Assembly: GCF_014650175.1 (NCBI RefSeq)
Contig: NZ_BMUL01000004.1
Span: 310,001 to 374,000, forward strand
DNA from: Streptomyces termitum
GTDB lineage: Bacteria; Actinomycetota; Actinomycetes; Streptomycetales; Streptomycetaceae
Reading direction: 5' to 3'
Length of the DNA stretch: 64,000 nucleotides
Shown: positions 33,005-41,412 of the stretch, piece after piece
Position numbering within the stretch: position 1 is the stretch's first letter
Layout of the letters: each line of letters starts with the position of its first letter
Notes under the pieces: generated by a model
What the model saw: the letters and a program-made list of their open reading frames with translations, nothing else
The model's database searches: none
Told to the model about the DNA's origin: nothing
Position numbers and translations under genes: made by a program

Positions 33005-34033
33005 TCAGCGCGGGGCGGGCGGCGGAGCGGTGCTGCCCCGCGGCACGAAGTGCGCGTATCCGTCGCGGATGCTGTCGACGTCGTCCCCGTCGATCAGCGC
33101 GAGAAGCGCGGTCGCGGAACGGGCCCCGTACGCGGCGATGTCCCGGGTGACAGCCGACAGCGTCGGACGCACCACCTGTGTCAGCGGCGACTCGTCCCAG
33201 GCGACGACCGACACGTCGGCAGGGATCGACAGACTCAACTCCTGCGCCACCGACAGCGCGGCCACCGCCATGATGTCGTTGTCGAAGACGATCGCCGTGG
33301 GCCGCTCCGGCGAGATCAGCAGCGCCCGTGCGGCCCGCGCGCCCGCGTCGCCGGTGTAGTCGGTGTGCACCACCGTCGCCCCGGGGATGCCGGCCTCCCG
33401 GCACGCCTCCGCGAGGGCGGCGTCGCGGACCGCCGTGTGCGCGAGGCCGGAGGGGCCCGCCACTCGCGCGATCCGCTGGTGCCCGAGCGCTGCCAGGTAC
33501 CGAACGATCTCGTGAATGCTCTCGCCGTCGTCCGACCACACGGCCGGCAGCCCGCCGGCGACCTCCGGCGGCCCGATGGCCACCGCGGGCAGACCGATGT
33601 CCCGCACGGCGCCGACCCGCTCGTCCTCGGTCTGCAGGTCCATGAGGAAGACCCCGTCGACGCGCCGCTCGCCCCACCAGCGCCGGCAGACCTCGACCTC
33701 CTGCTCCTGGTCCCCGGCCATCTGGAGCATCAACGCGTACGCGTGCTCGGCGAGCACCGTCTCCACGCCGCTGATGAACTCCATGAAGAACGGTTCCACG
33801 CCAAGGGTGCGTGCCGGCCGTCGTACCACCAGGCCGACCGCCTGCGCCCGTCCGCCGGTCAGCGCGCGGGCGGCGCTGTTCGGCCGCCAGCCGAGCTCCT
33901 CGGCGATCGCCTTGATCGCGGCCCGGGTCGTCTCGGACACCCCCGGCTGGCCGTTGAGCGCGTACGAGACCGCCACCTTCGACACGCCCGCCCGCCGCGC
34001 GATGTCCGCCATCGTCGGCCGCTTCACCTGCAC
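33005..34033 (-). CDS. LacI family regulator B
   Basis: The 342-residue protein has a LacI helix-turn-helix (RPTMADIARRAGVSKVAVSY then ALNGQPGVS) and an effector domain with AIVFDNDIMAVAALSVAQEL. It starts at GTG 34033, or possibly GTG 34027. It is a paralogue of regulator A and ends in a similar HFVPRGSTAPPPAPR tail. It converges on the importer. It may control the ABC exporter region, the second mannanase or the same AACCGGT sites as regulator A; sequence alone does not decide. Confidence 0.87.
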   Translation of the reverse strand: MQVKRPTMADIARRAGVSKVAVSYALNGQPGVSETTRAAIKAIAEELGWRPNSAARALTGGRAQAVGLVVRRPARTLGVEPFFMEFISGVETVLAEHAYALMLQMAGDQEQEVEVCRRWWGERRVDGVFLMDLQTEDERVGAVRDIGLPAVAIGPPEVAGGLPAVWSDDGESIHEIVRYLAALGHQRIARVAGPSGLAHTAVRDAALAEACREAGIPGATVVHTDYTGDAGARAARALLISPERPTAIVFDNDIMAVAALSVAQELSLSIPADVSVVAWDESPLTQVVRPTLSAVTRDIAAYGARSATALLALIDGDDVDSIRDGYAHFVPRGSTAPPPAPR

Positions 34034-34596
34034 CTCAGCTCCATCCTGAACCTCGATGCCCCGACCCTACCGCCAGGGCATCTCCTACGACTTCGTCGGC
34101 ACGATGCCCGGGGAGCGCCGCACCCGGGGTCGCGTGGCCCCCACCGTCGGCAAAGGGCGCGGCGTACACCCGTGGGGCGCCGTCCGCGCGGAGGACCATC
34201 CGGCCGTCGCGGAGGCACCGGCCGCCCGTCGAAGGCGGTTCGGCGCCGGTCGGCGCGTGGCCGGCGCCATCGCGCCGGAGCCGTCCGCGGAGTGCGCCAC
34301 GGTGTCGTTCCACGGCGCGGTGCACCGGCGTGAACTGCGAGAACCGGCGGATTTAGCCAGGGTTTCGTAAAGCTTCGACGGACCGCCGCCGGCACTGGAA
34401 TCGGACGGCCCGCACGTCGCATGCTTCTACGAGAGCACGCCGCCGTCCTCGCCCCGGAGAGACCCCGGCCGTCCCACGGCCGAGGGACCGGGCAGCCCTC
34501 GTACGCGGCGGGCTCCGCCCCGGCCCACGCGCCGCCACCGGATGCGCGCCACGGGGAGAGGCGCGGCCGGCCACGACGAAGGAAGCCGCAGAAGCC
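34034..34596. other. Intergenic region between lacI B and the ABC exporter
   Basis: No gene is firmly supported in these 563 bases. A minus-strand frame at 34035-34325 has partly gene-like codon use and contains GRMVLRADGAPRVYAAPFADGG. It lacks a recognisable family and loses codon bias toward its end, so it may be a decayed fragment. The A/T-rich patch near 34350-34385 may hold the exporter promoter. Confidence 0.3.
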
Positions 34597-36357
34597 ATGA
34601 ATCACAGTCCGCTCGATCACCGTTACCGGGGCGAACACCCGATCCGCACGGTCCACTACCTCTTCGGGCCCGACCGGGCACGGCTCGCCGGGGCCGTCGC
34701 GGTCTTCTTCGCCAAGCACGCGCCCGTCTGGCTGCTCCCCCCGGTGACGGCGAACGTCATCGACGTCGTCGTCGAGCACCGGCCGATCGCCGAACTGTGG
34801 TGGAACTGCGCCGTGATGCTCACAGTCCTCTTCCTGAACCCGCCGCTGCACCTGTGGTACGTCCGCTGGACGCACGGGGCGATCCGCCGGCTCGGCCGCG
34901 ACCTGAGGTCCGCCCTCGTGACCCGGATGCAGCAGCTCTCCATCGGCTTCCACAGCCGCACCAGCTCGTCCGTGCTGCACGCCAAGGTGGTCCGGGACGT
35001 CGAGGCGCTGGAGACGGGACTCCAGCAGACGGCGGACAACGGCCTCACCGCCGTCGCGACCCTGGCGGGCGGCCTCGCCGTCATCGCCGTCGTCACCCCG
35101 GTCTTCCTGCCGGTCTTCCTCCTGCTCGTCCCCGTCGCCGTGCTGCTCATCGGTGTGCTGCGCGCGCGGCTCGGCGAGGGCAACAACACCTACCGGCGTT
35201 CCGTGGAGCGCATGTCCGCCTCCGTCAGCGACATGACCACCCTCATCCCCATCACCCGTGCCCACGCCCTGGAGCGCACGGCCCTGGGCCGCGTCGGACG
35301 CGAGCTCGACCAGGTGCAGCGGGAGGGGACCAGACTCGACCTGCTCAACGCCCGCTTCGGATCCCTTTCCTGGGTCGTCTTCAACGGGCTCGGCACCGCC
35401 TGCCTCGTCGGGGCGGCGCTCGTCGCCTACCACGGGTGGGCGTCGGTGACCGCGGGGGAGGTCGTGATGCTCAGCGCCTACTTCTCCACCCTCACCGGTG
35501 CGGTCACCAGCCTGCTCGCGCTCGCGCCCGTCGTGGGCAGGGCGGTGGAGTCGCTCAAGTCCGTCGGCGAGGTCCTCCAGGCGCCCGACCTGGAGGTCAA
35601 CGACGGCAAGCGACGGGTGGAGCCGGTCACCGGGGTGTTCCGGTTCGAGGGCGTCGGCCTCACCCACGGCGACAGCGACGAACCCGCCCTGAGCGACATC
35701 GACCTCGACGTGCCGGTCGGCACCACCCTCGCGATCGTCGGCGGCTCCGGCGCGGGCAAGTCCACGCTGCTGAACCTCGTGCTCGGCTTCCACCGGCCCA
35801 CGGCGGGCCGGGTCCTCCTCGACGGCCAGGACATGGCCGACCTCGACCTGCGGAGCTACCGCAGGTCCGTCTCCGTCGTGCCCCAGGAATCCGTCCTCTT
35901 CGAGGGGACCGTCAGGGAGAACGTCACCTACGGTCTGGAGGACGTCGACGACGGGACGCTGCGGCGCGCCCTGCGCGATGCCAACGCCGCCGAGTTCGTC
36001 GACGCGCTGCCGGACGGCCTCGACACGGTGGTGGGGGAGCGCGGCACGCGGCTCTCGGGCGGCCAGCGGCAGCGGCTCGCGATCGCCCGGGCCCTCATCC
36101 GTGACCCCCGGGTCCTGGTCCTCGACGAGGCCACCTCGGCGCTGGACGCCCGTTCCGAGGCGCAGGTCCAGGAGGCCCTCGCCCGTCTGGTCGCCGGCCG
36201 GACGGTCTTCGTCGTGGCCCACCGCCTCTCCACGATCCGGCGGGCGGACCGGATCGTGGTCCTGGAACGGGGCCGGATGGTGGAGACCGGCAGCCATCAG
36301 GAACTCCTCGAACGAGGCTCCGCGTACGCGCGCCTCCAGGCGACCCAGCTGGCCTGA
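34597..36357 (+). CDS. Half-size ABC exporter (permease-ATPase fusion)
   Basis: The 586-residue protein fuses an ABC transporter type-1 membrane domain (about 25-325, six helices) to an ATPase domain: Walker A GGSGAGKST (382-390), Q-loop VVPQES, signature LSGGQ (486-490), Walker B VLVLDE (506-511) and the H-loop in VVAHRLSTI. It would work as a dimer, exporting lipids, peptides or drugs. No partner gene is adjacent. Its position inside the mannan locus is notable, but no functional link is visible. A hairpin follows. Confidence 0.9.
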   Translation: MNHSPLDHRYRGEHPIRTVHYLFGPDRARLAGAVAVFFAKHAPVWLLPPVTANVIDVVVEHRPIAELWWNCAVMLTVLFLNPPLHLWYVRWTHGAIRRLGRDLRSALVTRMQQLSIGFHSRTSSSVLHAKVVRDVEALETGLQQTADNGLTAVATLAGGLAVIAVVTPVFLPVFLLLVPVAVLLIGVLRARLGEGNNTYRRSVERMSASVSDMTTLIPITRAHALERTALGRVGRELDQVQREGTRLDLLNARFGSLSWVVFNGLGTACLVGAALVAYHGWASVTAGEVVMLSAYFSTLTGAVTSLLALAPVVGRAVESLKSVGEVLQAPDLEVNDGKRRVEPVTGVFRFEGVGLTHGDSDEPALSDIDLDVPVGTTLAIVGGSGAGKSTLLNLVLGFHRPTAGRVLLDGQDMADLDLRSYRRSVSVVPQESVLFEGTVRENVTYGLEDVDDGTLRRALRDANAAEFVDALPDGLDTVVGERGTRLSGGQRQRLAIARALIRDPRVLVLDEATSALDARSEAQVQEALARLVAGRTVFVVAHRLSTIRRADRIVVLERGRMVETGSHQELLERGSAYARLQATQLA

Positions 36358-36371
36358 GGCGCGGTATGGAC

Positions 36372-36413
36372 GCGGAGTGCCCTCCCGCCGGCGAGGACGG
36401 GAGGGCACTCCGC
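36372..36413. terminator. Hairpin between ABC exporter and second mannanase
   Basis: Perfect 16-base arms (36372-36387 and 36398-36413) flank a 10-base loop. They lie between convergent genes. Confidence 0.87.
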
Positions 36414-36416
36414 TGC

Positions 36417-37712
36417 TCAGTGGTCGGCGGCGCCGCCCCGGACGACGCAGGAGCGGCTGTTCTCCCAGCCCCAACCGTCGCCGTCGGGGTCGGTGGCGCT
36501 GCCGTTGGCACAGTACGGGTAGCCGTTGGGCGCGGTGCCGCCGCCGGAGCCGGTGTCGGCGCCGCCGCCGCGGACGACGCAGGAGCGGCTGTTCTCCCAG
36601 CCCCAGCCGTCGCCGTCCGGGTCGGAGGAGCTGTTCACGCAGTACGGGTAGCCGTTGGGGGCGGTGCCGCCGGTGTCGCCGCCGTTGTCATTGCCGCCAC
36701 CGCCGTAGATCGTGGCACGCTTCGAGGTGGCGGCTATGCCGTCGGCGCCGTTGAAGAAGCGGTTGCCCCAGGTGGTCAGGGAGCCGGCGTCGAAGCCGTT
36801 GACCATGTCGAGGTACTCGACGCCGCTGCCGTTGCCGCTCCAGGACCAGCCGAGGTAGCCGACGCGCAGCGACCGGGCGGTGGCCATGATGGCGTTCTCG
36901 TCGGGGTCGCCGTCGCTGTGGTTGTCGCCGAACTCGCCGACGACGATGGGCAGTCCGTTGTTCACGAAGTGGTTCAGGTAGCCCTGGACCTCGGCGGCCG
37001 TGTCGTACACGCCGTACATGTGGATGGAGAAGATCGTGTTGCGGCGCGGGTCGGAGGCGAAGACCGAGGCGGCGTTGTCGCGCATGGTGTTCGACCAGTC
37101 CTGGCCCCAGTTGGGGGCGTCGACCATCAGGGCGTTCTCGATGCCGGCGTTCCGCAGCTTGCTGATGGCGCCCTTGGTGGCGCCGGTCCATGCGGTGTAA
37201 CCGCTGTTGCCGAAGGGCTCGTTGCCGATGTTGACGACGACGTAGTCCTCCTGACCCTGGAGGGCGCTCTTGACGCCGATCCAGTAGTCGGCGGCCTGGC
37301 CGAGGGTGGCGGCGGCGCCGTCCTCGCCGTATCCGGTGGTGTCGTGCACCTCCAGGACGCAGATGACCTTGTTCGTCTTGCAGTCGTCGATGATCGACGA
37401 CACCTGCGAGGTACTGGTCTCCGTCCAGCGGTCGCCGCTGGAGAGGACGACGCGGACGGTGTTGGCGCCCTTGGCCGCGATGTCGGCGATGGCGTCGGTC
37501 TCGCCCGGGTACCAGGCGTGCGCGTGGTTGACCCCGCGCATCATGAACTCGCTGCCGTTGGCCTCGTACACGCGGCCGTTGCTGACGTGGATGCCGCTGT
37601 CGGCGGCCTGGGCGGCTCCGGCGGCGCCGAAGACGGGAAGCAGCAGTCCGGCGACGCCGGCGAGAGCGCTGCCGGCGGCCGTGAGCCACGTCCTGCGCGA
37701 TGACTTGGTCAT
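36417..37712 (-). CDS. Secreted endo-beta-1,4-mannanase, GH5 with two CBM10 modules
   Basis: From ATG 37712 (GAGGAG just upstream; ATG 37724 is less likely) the product has 431 residues. A twin-arginine signal, SSRRTWLTAAG, precedes the hydrophobic core, with cleavage near AQA-AD (37). The GH5 domain (about 38-336) has acid/base Glu165 (NIGNEPFG) and nucleophile Glu260 (VVGEFGDNH). Two nearly identical CBM10-type modules follow (about 353-380 and 396-424), each with NGYPYC, DPDGDGWGWEN and SRSCVV, joined by Gly/Asp/Thr linkers. It is a paralogue of the mannanase at 24443 with different export and binding modules. GACAACGTTGTC lies 57 bases upstream. Confidence 0.88.
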   Translation of the reverse strand: MTKSSRRTWLTAAGSALAGVAGLLLPVFGAAGAAQAADSGIHVSNGRVYEANGSEFMMRGVNHAHAWYPGETDAIADIAAKGANTVRVVLSSGDRWTETSTSQVSSIIDDCKTNKVICVLEVHDTTGYGEDGAAATLGQAADYWIGVKSALQGQEDYVVVNIGNEPFGNSGYTAWTGATKGAISKLRNAGIENALMVDAPNWGQDWSNTMRDNAASVFASDPRRNTIFSIHMYGVYDTAAEVQGYLNHFVNNGLPIVVGEFGDNHSDGDPDENAIMATARSLRVGYLGWSWSGNGSGVEYLDMVNGFDAGSLTTWGNRFFNGADGIAATSKRATIYGGGGNDNGGDTGGTAPNGYPYCVNSSSDPDGDGWGWENSRSCVVRGGGADTGSGGGTAPNGYPYCANGSATDPDGDGWGWENSRSCVVRGGAADH

Positions 37713-38375
37713 GCCTCTCCTCATAAGGAATCGGGGGAAACCTCGCGCACGGAGAAAACCGACGACGAGACAACGTTGTCAGAATTCAAGGACCGAGCCG
37801 CTGGTCCGTGTCGTGCCGAGGTGTCCACCATGAGGCACCCGTGGCCGGATACATGTCAAGCACGAAGGACGCGTTTATGGCGAACAGATGAGGTGGTGAA
37901 GTCGGTTCAGCGAATCAGTGCTGAACGGTCGGCCGTTCTTGCGATTCGGTTGTCGCCTGTCAGCCATGCGTTTACTGAACCACGGATTGCCGAGCTGAAC
38001 CGCCCGGTCACGTCGGACCCGCACGCGGGGTGTGAAGTCGGATGACGGGAAGCCCGTACGGGAGCTCAACGGCGAAGAACCGCCGCGCTGAAGATTTGCC
38101 CCATCCCTGCCTTTCTTCTCCTCCGGAATTTGCCTGAGCGAGCCGTTGAGTTGGACGGGCACACTCGCATCGGCCGAAATGCGGAGCCGTGCGTCGGCAC
38201 TCCATTCGCCACGCGGCACGTCACGGGCCGGCCGGTTCCTCGACGAGGCAATCCGGACCGAGCACTCCATGGAGCGGCGCCGTGTGAAGCGACCGCTCCA
38301 GAACCTTCCGCCAGAGCGAGGACGGTCCGTGAACGGTCTCCGTCGCTGACGAACGGAGCTGTTCGCGGGGCTTCG
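37713..38375. other. Intergenic region upstream of the second mannanase
   Basis: No gene is supported in these 663 bases between the mannanase start and the end of the galactonate dehydratase gene. The mannanase operator is at 37769-37780. The stretch 37860-38150 is markedly A/T-richer than its surroundings and has scattered TTTACTGAACC-like motifs but no clear second palindrome. Confidence 0.35.
37769..37780. promoter_or_regulatory. LacI-type operator GACAACGTTGTC (site 3)
   Basis: The perfect 12-bp palindrome, identical to that before the ROK kinase gene, lies 57 bases upstream of the mannanase start. The shared site ties the extracellular enzyme to the mannose-processing operon about 16 kb away. 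Confidence 0.65.
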
Positions 38376-39521
38376 TCACCACTCCGCGAAGGAGCCGTCC
38401 TTGTGGCGCCACACCGGATTGCGCCAGCGGTGGCCGGTCTCGGCGGCCCGCTCCACGGCCTTCGCGTCGACCTCGATGCCGAGGCCGGGTGCGGCGAGGA
38501 GGGCGACGTGCCCGTCCTCGTAGCGGAAGACGGAGGGGTCGACGAGGTAGTCGAGGAGATCGGAGCCGGTGTTGTAGTGGATGCCGAGGCTCTGCTCCTG
38601 GATGAGCAGGTTGGGCGTGGCGAAGCCGACCTGGAGGCAGGAGGCGAGGGCGAGGGGCCCGAGGGGGCAGTGCGGGGCGAGGGAGACGTCGTACGCCTCC
38701 GCGACGGCGGCGATCCGGCGGGTCTCGGAGATGCCGCCCGCGTGGGAGAGGTCGGGCTGGGCGACGGCGATGCCCTGGCCGAGGACCTTCTTGAAGTCCC
38801 AGCGGGAGTAGAGGCGTTCACCGGTGGCGACGGGGATCGAGGTGGAGCGGGCGATCTCGCCGATGTGGTCGCTCATCTCGGGAACGACCGGCTCCTCCAC
38901 GAAGAAGGGCAGGTAGGGCTCCAGGAGCGGCAGCACGCGACGGGCCATGGGGACGGTCAGCCGGCCGTGGAAGTCGACCGCGATGTCGAAGGAGTCGCCC
39001 ACCGCCTCCCGGACGCTCGCGACCCGTTCGGCGATGCCGCGCGCCGCGGCGGGGGTGTCGATGAACTCCAGCTGCGGTGAGGCGTTCATCTTGATGGCGG
39101 TGAAGCCCTCGGATCTCCTGGCGAGTGCCTGCTCCACGACGTCTTCGGGGCGGTCGCCTCCGATCCAGCTGTAGACGCGGACGCGGTCGCGGACGTTGCC
39201 GCCGAGGAGCTGCCAGACGGGGACGCCGAGGGCCTTGCCCTTGATGTCCCACAGGGCCTGGTCGATGCCGGCGACGGCGCTGGAGAGGACCGGTCCGCCG
39301 CGGTAGAAACCGCCCTTGGTGAGGACCTGCCAGTGGTCCTCTGTCCGCATCGGGTCCTGGCCGGTCAGGTGGTCGGACAGCTCGTCGACGGCGGCGGCGA
39401 CGGTGTGGGCGCGGCCCTCGACGACGGGTTCGCCCCAGCCGGTGATCCCCTCGTCGGTGTCGATCCTCAGGAAGCACCAGCGGGGGGCGACGAGGTAGGT
39501 GCGCAGAGAGGTGATCTTCAC
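38376..39521 (-). CDS. dgoD: Galactonate dehydratase-like enolase superfamily enzyme
   Basis: The 381-residue protein, from GTG 39521 with AAGGAG upstream, matches D-galactonate dehydratases. It has an N-terminal capping domain (MKITSLRTYLVAPRWCFLRI), GGPVLSSAVAGIDQALWDIK, barrel motifs AIKMNASPQ, metal ligands in IAVDFHGR, FFVEEPV and VATGERL, and the catalytic AGGISETRRIA and LAPHCPLGPLALA. It would dehydrate galactonate to 2-keto-3-deoxygalactonate. The SDR fragment upstream overlaps its start by four bases. Related substrates in the mandelate racemase group cannot be excluded. Confidence 0.82.
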   Translation of the reverse strand: MKITSLRTYLVAPRWCFLRIDTDEGITGWGEPVVEGRAHTVAAAVDELSDHLTGQDPMRTEDHWQVLTKGGFYRGGPVLSSAVAGIDQALWDIKGKALGVPVWQLLGGNVRDRVRVYSWIGGDRPEDVVEQALARRSEGFTAIKMNASPQLEFIDTPAAARGIAERVASVREAVGDSFDIAVDFHGRLTVPMARRVLPLLEPYLPFFVEEPVVPEMSDHIGEIARSTSIPVATGERLYSRWDFKKVLGQGIAVAQPDLSHAGGISETRRIAAVAEAYDVSLAPHCPLGPLALASCLQVGFATPNLLIQEQSLGIHYNTGSDLLDYLVDPSVFRYEDGHVALLAAPGLGIEVDAKAVERAAETGHRWRNPVWRHKDGSFAEW

Positions 39522-39838
39522 TTCGACTCCTTCTTGACCGACCAGCCGCCGTCGACGACGAGTTCGGTACCGGTGATGTAGGCGGCGTCCGACGACGCGA
39601 GGAAGGCCACCGCGGAGGCGACCTCGTCCGCGGCGCCGAGACGGCGCAGCGCGGTGGCGTCCGCGGAGAGCCGTCGGTCCTCCTCGGACACGGTGTCCCA
39701 CACCTCGGTGAGGATCGGGCCGGGAAGGACGGAGTTGAACCGCACCGCGGGTCCGTATTCGACGGCGAGCTGGCGCATCAGCGCGCACGCCCCGCCCTTG
39801 GACGCCGCGCTCGCTGACGCCGCCCCGCGTCGGCAGGT
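39518..39838 (-). pseudogene. C-terminal fragment of a short-chain dehydrogenase (SDR)
   Basis: Only the last third of an SDR is present: SAASKGGACALMRQLAVEYG (the active-site Lys region), VRFNSVLPGPILTEVWD, then AVAFLASSDAAYITGTELVV and DGGW. The Rossmann N-terminus with its TGxxxGxG motif and most of the catalytic Tyr region are gone. Upstream of about 39838 the frame degenerates. It overlaps dgoD by four bases, so it was probably the first gene of a pair. A galactose or sugar dehydrogenase feeding the dehydratase would make sense (inference). Confidence 0.75.
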
Positions 39839-40251
39839 CGTACCCCGGCCTCCGGCGTGAAGGGTGAGGCCGCCCCTGTGCCGAGAGGCAGAACAAACAA
39901 ATTTCAACACCTTGATGGTGGACGCGGCATGCCCCGGGGCCCTGGGCGAGGGGGCGGCAGTGCGTCGCCACCTCTTTATGCCGACCCCGGTAACGGAGCA
40001 GTATCGATCCCGGGGGCCTGGACTCGCTTGTTGACTTTTGGTGAAGTCAGCGCTTTTCTTTGGTGCATCCAGTTGATTAATGGTGCACTGTGGCGGCTTC
40101 GGCATCTCTGAAGCGCCCCCGTAGCTCACTCGCATGGTCGTTCGCCCGGACTGGAACCGCTGTTCCCCTCTGCTCGCGACGGCCCCTGCGGCACCACCTG
40201 ATCCACGTTGCGTCGGCCGGCCGCGCGCGGCCGCAAGGCAAGGGGAATGAC
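39839..40251. other. Intergenic region upstream of the AraF-like importer
   Basis: No gene is seen. The left part borders the deletion that removed the SDR N-terminus. Near 40031, TTGACT starts an inverted repeat TGACTT-ttggtg-AAGTCA (40032-40049), and TGGTGCA occurs twice 20 bases apart (40061 and 40081). This looks like a regulated promoter for the importer operon, but the -10 is not clear. Confidence 0.4.
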
Positions 40252-41307
40252 ATGTTCACGGAATATCACCGGCGTCCGATCGCGGCGGCCGCACTGGGAC
40301 TGGCCACCGTCCTCGTGCTTGCCTCCTGCTCCAGCGGTCAGCAGGCGGCGGGCCCGGAAGGCGCCGGGGAGGTCGCCGAGGTCGACGGCAAGATCTCCCT
40401 GACGTACCTTCAGAAGCAGGGCGACCAGGAGTACTTCGTCGGAGAAGCGGCCGGCGCCAAGGCCAAGGCGGACGAACTCGGCATCGACCTGAAGGTCGTC
40501 AACCTCGGGACCGACGCCAACAAGACCATCAGCGAGGCCCAGTCGGCGATCTCGCAGAAGAGCGACGGCCTGATCGTCGTCGTCCCCGACCCGGCCGTCG
40601 GTCCCCAGGTCGCCCAGATCGCCAAGGACGCCAAGGTCGCCCTGCTCACCTCCGACGACCAGATCTGCACGACCGGACCGGACCCGTCCTCGTGCCCCCC
40701 TGAGGCCCTCGTCCCCCGGATCGGCTTCAGCGGCGCCCAGATGGGCGGCGAGGTCGGCAAGCGCGCCGCGGCCGAGTTCAAGAAGGCCGGCTGGAACCCC
40801 GCGGAGACCCGGACCATCTCCGCCTGGAAGCAGGACGTGACCGTCTGCACCGACCGCGTCAAGGCGGCCAAGGACGCCTTCGCCGCCGGGGCCGGGGCCG
40901 GAGTGCGGAACATCGACGTCCCCACGGACAACAGCCCCACCGGCGCCCAGGACAAGATCGCGGCCACCGTCACCGCCAACCCGGACGTCAAACACTGGGT
41001 GGTCTGGGGCTGCAACGACGAGAACGTCCAGGGCGGGGTGACCGCGCTGGAGAACGCCGGCTTCAAGGCCGACGACGTCATCGGCGTGGGCCTCGGCGCC
41101 TACCTCGCCTGCAAGAACTGGAGCTCGGGCAAGCCGTCCGGCATGAAGGCCGCGCTGTTCATCAACGGCGAGGACGTCGGCGCCCTCGCCGTGCAGACCA
41201 TGTACGACAGGCTCAAGAACGGCAAGGAGTTCCCGAAGGAGGCCTTCGCCCCGACCACCATGGTCGACGCCGCCACCTGGAAGTCCGCCGGAGTCACCTG
41301 CGGCTGA
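40252..41307 (+). CDS. Sugar ABC transporter substrate-binding lipoprotein (AraF-like)
   Basis: The 351-residue lipoprotein (lipobox LASC, Cys26) belongs to the CUT2 type I periplasmic-binding-protein family. PDVKHWVVWGCNDENVQGGV followed by TALENAGFKADDVIGVG aligns well with the same region of E. coli arabinose-binding AraF, suggesting L-arabinose or a related pentose/hexose such as galactose as ligand. ATG 40252 has AAGGGGA upstream. It is the first gene of a binding protein, ATPase, permease operon. Nearby galactonate and galactan genes favour a galactose/arabinose role (inference). Confidence 0.85.
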   Translation: MFTEYHRRPIAAAALGLATVLVLASCSSGQQAAGPEGAGEVAEVDGKISLTYLQKQGDQEYFVGEAAGAKAKADELGIDLKVVNLGTDANKTISEAQSAISQKSDGLIVVVPDPAVGPQVAQIAKDAKVALLTSDDQICTTGPDPSSCPPEALVPRIGFSGAQMGGEVGKRAAAEFKKAGWNPAETRTISAWKQDVTVCTDRVKAAKDAFAAGAGAGVRNIDVPTDNSPTGAQDKIAATVTANPDVKHWVVWGCNDENVQGGVTALENAGFKADDVIGVGLGAYLACKNWSSGKPSGMKAALFINGEDVGALAVQTMYDRLKNGKEFPKEAFAPTTMVDAATWKSAGVTCG

Positions 41308-41412
41308 GCGCCGCCCCGACGCCGGTGCGGCGCACGGTCCCACCCGCCGCACCGGCCCCCGGCCGGCGCCCGCCCCGGCCCCCTTCCCGTCCCTCCGGCA
41401 CGTGAGGCCAGC

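Noticed and set aside
34035..34325. A possible 96-codon minus-strand gene upstream of the ABC exporter
   Set aside because: Codon bias is partial and lost toward the end, and no family or ribosome binding site is recognisable. It is kept only as a comment on the intergenic region.
34360..34380. A LacI operator around TCGTAAAGCTTCGA upstream of the ABC exporter
   Set aside because: Only the outer three bases of each arm and one inner pair match. The symmetry is too weak to support a site.
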